DNA of 37,687 nucleotides from an uncultured Luminiphilus sp. (GTDB taxonomy: Bacteria; Pseudomonadota; Gammaproteobacteria; Pseudomonadales; Halieaceae), in NCBI GenBank assembly GCA_938084055.1, contig CALKDK010000049.1, forward strand, positions 1 through 37,687, in the 5' to 3' direction. Below, piece after piece: positions 34,957-37,687 of the stretch (position 1 is its first letter; the number at the start of each line of letters is the position of its first letter). The notes below the pieces were generated by a model. The model searched no databases. It worked only from the letters and a program-made list of their open reading frames with translations, and had not been told where the DNA came from. A program made the translations under genes and the position numbers.

Positions 34957-34976
34957 TGGCGGAGAAGGAGGGATTC
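34957..34976 (-). repeat. tRNA 3'-end fragment, probable attL of an integrated element
   Basis: TGGCGGAGAAGGAGGGATTC read on the minus strand is the last 20 bases of a tRNA: the end of the T-loop (GAAT), T-stem CCCTC, acceptor strand CTTCTCC, discriminator G and CCA. The rest of the tRNA is absent: beyond 34976 the sequence is unrelated AT-rich DNA. This is the classic displaced 3' fragment left where a tyrosine-recombinase element entered a tRNA gene. G73 and the sequence best fit tRNA-Ser, though Asn, Asp, Gln and Trp also use G73. The integrase gene begins 88 bases to the right. Confidence 0.85.
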
Positions 34977-35025
34977 TATATAAATCGCCCCAAACAATGC
35001 ATTACCTAGTTATTCTACGCAGGAC

Positions 35026-35048
35026 TGTGATATTTTTGTGTGATATTT
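35026..35048 (+). repeat. 10-bp direct repeat upstream of the integrase
   Basis: TGTGATATTT occurs twice, at 35026-35035 and 35039-35048, with 3 bases between, ending 16 bases before the integrase ATG. Such repeats close to attL suit arm-type recombinase, excisionase or autoregulator sites. The function is inferred from position only. Confidence 0.55.
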
Positions 35049-35064
35049 ATCGAAAACTGATTTC

Positions 35065-36423
35065 ATGGCCAAGCACAGATACTTTCAACTTCGCGGCAAC
35101 GTCTGGCAGTGCGTCATGCTGATACCAAAGGACGTGCGGCATGTTTTTAAGGCTACACACTTCCGCCGTTCCACGCGACACCGTGACCTTACTCAAGCGC
35201 AGATCGTTGGTCTCCCTTGGGTCGCTGAATGGAAGCAAAAAATCTCTCGCGCGCGTATGGAGCCTGACACCATCATGGCCGACATTGCCAAGGCCAAGGC
35301 AACCGTACCAGAGGGTACTGACGCGCGCACGGGCATTCCACACGATCAGATAAACTGCGTCACATGGAGACAGATCGATGCATGGGGTGATCACAAGGTG
35401 ATCGGCGACAGTAGAGGCTTCAAAGTTACTACAGCCCGAGTTGATACTGACCAGTTCGGCCCCGTAGTCGTCGTTACTGGATACATAAACGATGAGGTCG
35501 ATGAGATCACTGTGATGCCCCTTTTGATGGATGAGGTGGTCACTAGCGTCATATGGAACGATAACGCGGCATCCGCACATACCTATGTGCCAACTCTGCT
35601 AGGTGAGCAGGGCATCCCCTTTGGCCAGTTCTCTGAGGAATTCGCCGAGCAGTACGGCAAAAGCCAAAAGGATGCGAAATCAGCACTCAATGGTGGGGCG
35701 AAAATATTTGCCACGCTAGACGCCGTAACGCCTGACTCAGTGCAAGCGTGGGTCAGTCATGAAACCCGCGCACGAGAGACCGTCGTAAAGCATCTCGCCA
35801 TCCTTTCCAGTTACTGGAAGTTCCTGCAGGAAAAGCGATACATCAAACAGGGAGCCATTCCGTTCCAGGGTGTAAGCATCCCAAAGACCCTCGCGAAGAA
35901 GAAAGGCTACGGCCCGTTTGAGTGGGACGAACTAATGGCCATTCGTGCACTCTGCGACGCGGAATTACAGGATGTGGTGGATATCGCCCGATACACGGGG
36001 ATGCGTATCGCTGAAATTTGTATTCAGGAAAAGACCCTCATTCATCAGGGTGTCGAGTGTTTTCACGTAGATGAAAAGGCCGCGAAAACAGGCGCGTCCG
36101 TTCGCTTCGTTCCCGTTGCTGATGAGATAAAACACATCGTGCTAGAGAAACGAAACGTCAATGCGATAGGCAAACGGTTCGGGCACGCCAAGAAAAAGAT
36201 CGTGGGCCCCAATAGGCAGAAGTCCTTCCACAGCATCCGAAAAAATGTCATCACCTTCTTAGAGCAGGCCAGCATCCCTGAGGGTGTCGCGGCTGACCTT
36301 TGCGGACACGAGAAACAAACCATAACTTACGGCGTTTACAGCGGCGGGAGTAGCATGCCCCAGCTACTCGAAGCCATAAAAGCGATCAAAGCAGGAAACG
36401 CCAGATCGGCTCAGTTGGCATAG
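35065..36423 (+). CDS. Site-specific tyrosine recombinase (integrase)
   Basis: This 452-aa protein has the full catalytic set: Arg314 (YTGMRIAE), Lys341 (EKAAKTGAS), His389 and Arg392 (FHSIRKN), His415 (LCGHEK) and the nucleophile Tyr425 (TYGVYSGG). The N-terminal part (HRYFQLRGNVWQCVMLIPKDV) is the short beta-rich domain seen in many island and prophage integrases. A core-binding SAM-like domain lies around 185-265. The start is ATG at 35065; no strong ribosome binding site is visible. Its position 88 bases from a tRNA 3' fragment shows that it is the enzyme that inserted this element. It reads into the element. Confidence 0.95.
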   Translation: MAKHRYFQLRGNVWQCVMLIPKDVRHVFKATHFRRSTRHRDLTQAQIVGLPWVAEWKQKISRARMEPDTIMADIAKAKATVPEGTDARTGIPHDQINCVTWRQIDAWGDHKVIGDSRGFKVTTARVDTDQFGPVVVVTGYINDEVDEITVMPLLMDEVVTSVIWNDNAASAHTYVPTLLGEQGIPFGQFSEEFAEQYGKSQKDAKSALNGGAKIFATLDAVTPDSVQAWVSHETRARETVVKHLAILSSYWKFLQEKRYIKQGAIPFQGVSIPKTLAKKKGYGPFEWDELMAIRALCDAELQDVVDIARYTGMRIAEICIQEKTLIHQGVECFHVDEKAAKTGASVRFVPVADEIKHIVLEKRNVNAIGKRFGHAKKKIVGPNRQKSFHSIRKNVITFLEQASIPEGVAADLCGHEKQTITYGVYSGGSSMPQLLEAIKAIKAGNARSAQLA

Positions 36424-36599
36424 TCGAGGAATTCCAACGAAGCATCGGGAGAATTGAGCTTTATTGTTCCCGAGTCGACCTCACCCGACCTCACCGCTAA
36501 CACCGTCTCTAGCAGGTTGAGAAAGAGTTGTGATGAGGTGCTTGCGCCCTGGCTTTGGGACGGAATGATCAGCGCAAAAAAGAGAATTAGTAGTTTCAC
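36411..36599 (-). CDS. Small exported protein, unknown function (GTG start)
   Basis: This 62-aa frame starts at GTG 36599, seven bases after an AGGGG ribosome binding site. It opens with a textbook signal peptide (MKLLILFFALIIPSQSQGA, cleavage probably after GA) and leaves a mature peptide of about 43 residues (STSSQLFLNLLETVLAVRSG... ending FLDYAN) with no Cys. A TTG at 36635 would give a longer form without a proper signal start. Its 3' end overlaps the integrase 3' end by 13 bases, convergently. The signal peptide and ribosome binding site argue that it is real; no family is recognised. Confidence 0.45.
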   Translation of the reverse strand: MKLLILFFALIIPSQSQGASTSSQLFLNLLETVLAVRSGEVDSGTIKLNSPDASLEFLDYAN

Positions 36600-36654
36600 A
36601 AAAGTACCCCTGACTAAGCTTGTCACTAAATGCAATCGGATCGCTACTCTTTAA

Positions 36655-37687
36655 TCAATTAAGCCTAGTGTTTTCAATACTGTGTCCGGATCTTAGAACT
36701 TGCCTGTCCTGACTGAAGCGGCGCCCAGCAAAGAAAAACAATGGAATTGCCGAAAACGAGATCAACGTAAACGACACCAAGGTGATTGTGTAGGGATTTG
36801 CAATCTCATTTATCGTTAGCCAGTCCAACAACAGACCGCTAGATGTCACTCCCAAACCAAGACCGAGTACATTTATCATCAGCAACGCAACTGCAGTGAC
36901 CGTCCCCCGTAAATACGTCGGGACTAACTCCTGAATCGTTCCAAAAACTGGCCCATATAAGCAACCCAATTGAAAAAATGCGAGAAACATACAAACCATA
37001 AAGAAAAATGAAGTGGGATCAGAAAATCGATAGGCGAGCATAATGGGCATGATGAATAGGGTAATCCAAAACATAAACATTGGGCGGCCAATGCCGGTTT
37101 TCTTCAGGAAGTAGTCACTGCCCAACCCACCGAATAAATTGCCGCTGACGCCCCCGACTAGTGCCAGCCAACCGGTGAGCTCAGCAATGCTATTTCGATC
37201 AAATCCGCGTTCCTCAACAAACCAAATTTGCTCGAAAACAGCGGCACCCAAGAAGACATGAAACATTACTGCCCCAGAAATGGTTAACAACAGTGCCGGA
37301 CACCGAAGCAAACTATCTCGGATGAGTATTATCGTGCCTTTCAGTGGCAGCAGCGCAGGCTTTCTGCTCGAACGGATCGCCGAGTCATCTACAGGGGGGC
37401 GCGGCGTCTCTCTGAGGAACAAGAGCACTAAGCTCAACAAAACACCCATGCCACCAAGCGCGTAAAAACAACCGCGCCAGCCCAGTAAAGGCTCAAGGTA
37501 CCCTGCAATCAATAAGCTCACAGAGATACCAATTGGTGCCGCCATGTAATAAAAGGACGTTGCAAAACCCAAGCGCTTTGCCGGGAAGCGATCTGAGAGT
37601 ATCGACATTGACGCGGGCGTCATGATCGATTCACCAATGCCTATAAACAACCGCGGAATCGCGAGGCTAACGAACCCCCTCGCCGCA
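36655..37687 (-). CDS. MFS transporter, N terminus beyond the window
   Basis: The frame is open to the right edge and encodes about 344 residues of a major facilitator permease. It starts within the third or fourth helix (FVSLAIPRLFIGIGESIMTP). The conserved ILSDRFPAKRLGF loop, GWRGCFYALGGMG and about nine further membrane helices follow. The MFS cytoplasmic motif is repeated in the second half as GGLGSDYFLKKTG. The closest look-alikes are the sugar-acid and spinster-like MFS groups, but the substrate is unknown. It is AT-richer than the chromosomal genes to the left and is part of the integrated element. The stop lies 55 bases from the small exported protein gene on the same strand. Confidence 0.9.
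   Translation of the reverse strand, partial: AARGFVSLAIPRLFIGIGESIMTPASMSILSDRFPAKRLGFATSFYYMAAPIGISVSLLIAGYLEPLLGWRGCFYALGGMGVLLSLVLLFLRETPRPPVDDSAIRSSRKPALLPLKGTIILIRDSLLRCPALLLTISGAVMFHVFLGAAVFEQIWFVEERGFDRNSIAELTGWLALVGGVSGNLFGGLGSDYFLKKTGIGRPMFMFWITLFIMPIMLAYRFSDPTSFFFMVCMFLAFFQLGCLYGPVFGTIQELVPTYLRGTVTAVALLMINVLGLGLGVTSSGLLLDWLTINEIANPYTITLVSFTLISFSAIPLFFFAGRRFSQDRQVLRSGHSIENTRLN

Larger units (their letters stand above)
34957..37687 (+). mobile_element. Left part of a tRNA-integrated genomic island or prophage-like element
   Basis: The element begins at the tRNA-fragment att site and continues beyond the window. It contains a complete tyrosine recombinase, a small exported protein and an MFS permease. 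The sequence, especially from 36420 on, is clearly AT-richer than the chromosomal genes to the left. From the geometry, the chromosomal flank is on the left, and the intact tRNA (minus strand) and attR should lie to the right of 37687. No phage structural or conjugation genes are visible, so the type of element is open. Confidence 0.75.

Noticed and set aside
34957..34976. A complete tRNA gene at this site
   Set aside because: Only the last 20 bases are present; no anticodon arm, D-arm or 5' acceptor strand follows.
1..37687. CRISPR arrays, insertion sequences, rRNA genes
   Set aside because: No regularly spaced repeats, no transposase and no rRNA-like sequence were found on either strand.

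Overview
The window is GC-rich, densely packed DNA from a proteobacterial chromosome, most likely a marine gammaproteobacterium of the Halieaceae (OM60/NOR5) or Cellvibrionales type. That placement rests on the look of the proteins (FadB-type beta-oxidation enzyme with its thiolase, AcpH, TIGR00153/PiT, OprO-type porin, PurEK) and no phylogeny could be run. Coordinates below use start codons I judged from ribosome binding sites and family lengths.

Layout. 1-401: 5' part of an SRAP (YedK/HMCES) DNA-protein crosslink protein, cut by the window edge. 660-4041 (-): thiolase plus FadB/FadJ-type multifunctional beta-oxidation enzyme. 4536-7774: an OxyR-like LysR regulator divergent from a BicA-like SulP transporter, which is followed by a small protein with the hallmarks of an iota-type carbonic anhydrase and a strong terminator; I read this as an inorganic-carbon uptake module. 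7788-9358 (-): purE-purK. 9543-13142 (+): GST, CaiB/BaiF CoA transferase, an SDR lacking its catalytic Tyr/Lys, and a TauD/TfdA dioxygenase, an undefined acid-catabolism cluster. 13278-22362: a galactoside module with a vSGLT-like sodium/sugar symporter, GH36 alpha-galactosidase, galT, galK, GH42 beta-galactosidase and galE. Both glycosidases lack signal peptides, so galactosides would be imported whole, hydrolysed in the cytoplasm and routed through the Leloir pathway.

22630-26319: a small membrane protein, a histone-deacetylase-like hydrolase with AcpH, and an outer-membrane beta-barrel. 26447-29802 (-): a D-aminoacylase-like amidohydrolase downstream of an isocitrate dehydrogenase whose chain carries an internal duplication of about 110 residues. 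30013-33958 (-): a phosphate-starvation block (OprO/OprP-type porin, DUF47/PhoU-like protein, PiT transporter) with two clear PHO boxes. 34348-34776: a TerB-like protein.

From 34957 rightwards lies the left end of an integrated element: a 20-bp copy of a tRNA 3' end (probably tRNA-Ser), a complete tyrosine recombinase, a small exported protein and an MFS permease that runs off the window. This part is visibly AT-richer than the rest. The intact tRNA is predicted to lie beyond the right edge.

The strongest leads are the SulP/iota-CA/regulator locus (4536-7774), the internally duplicated IDH (28054-29802), the PHO-box-driven phosphate block, the tRNA-derived att site, and catalytic or ligand residue replacements in GalK, the SDR and the OxyR-like regulator.
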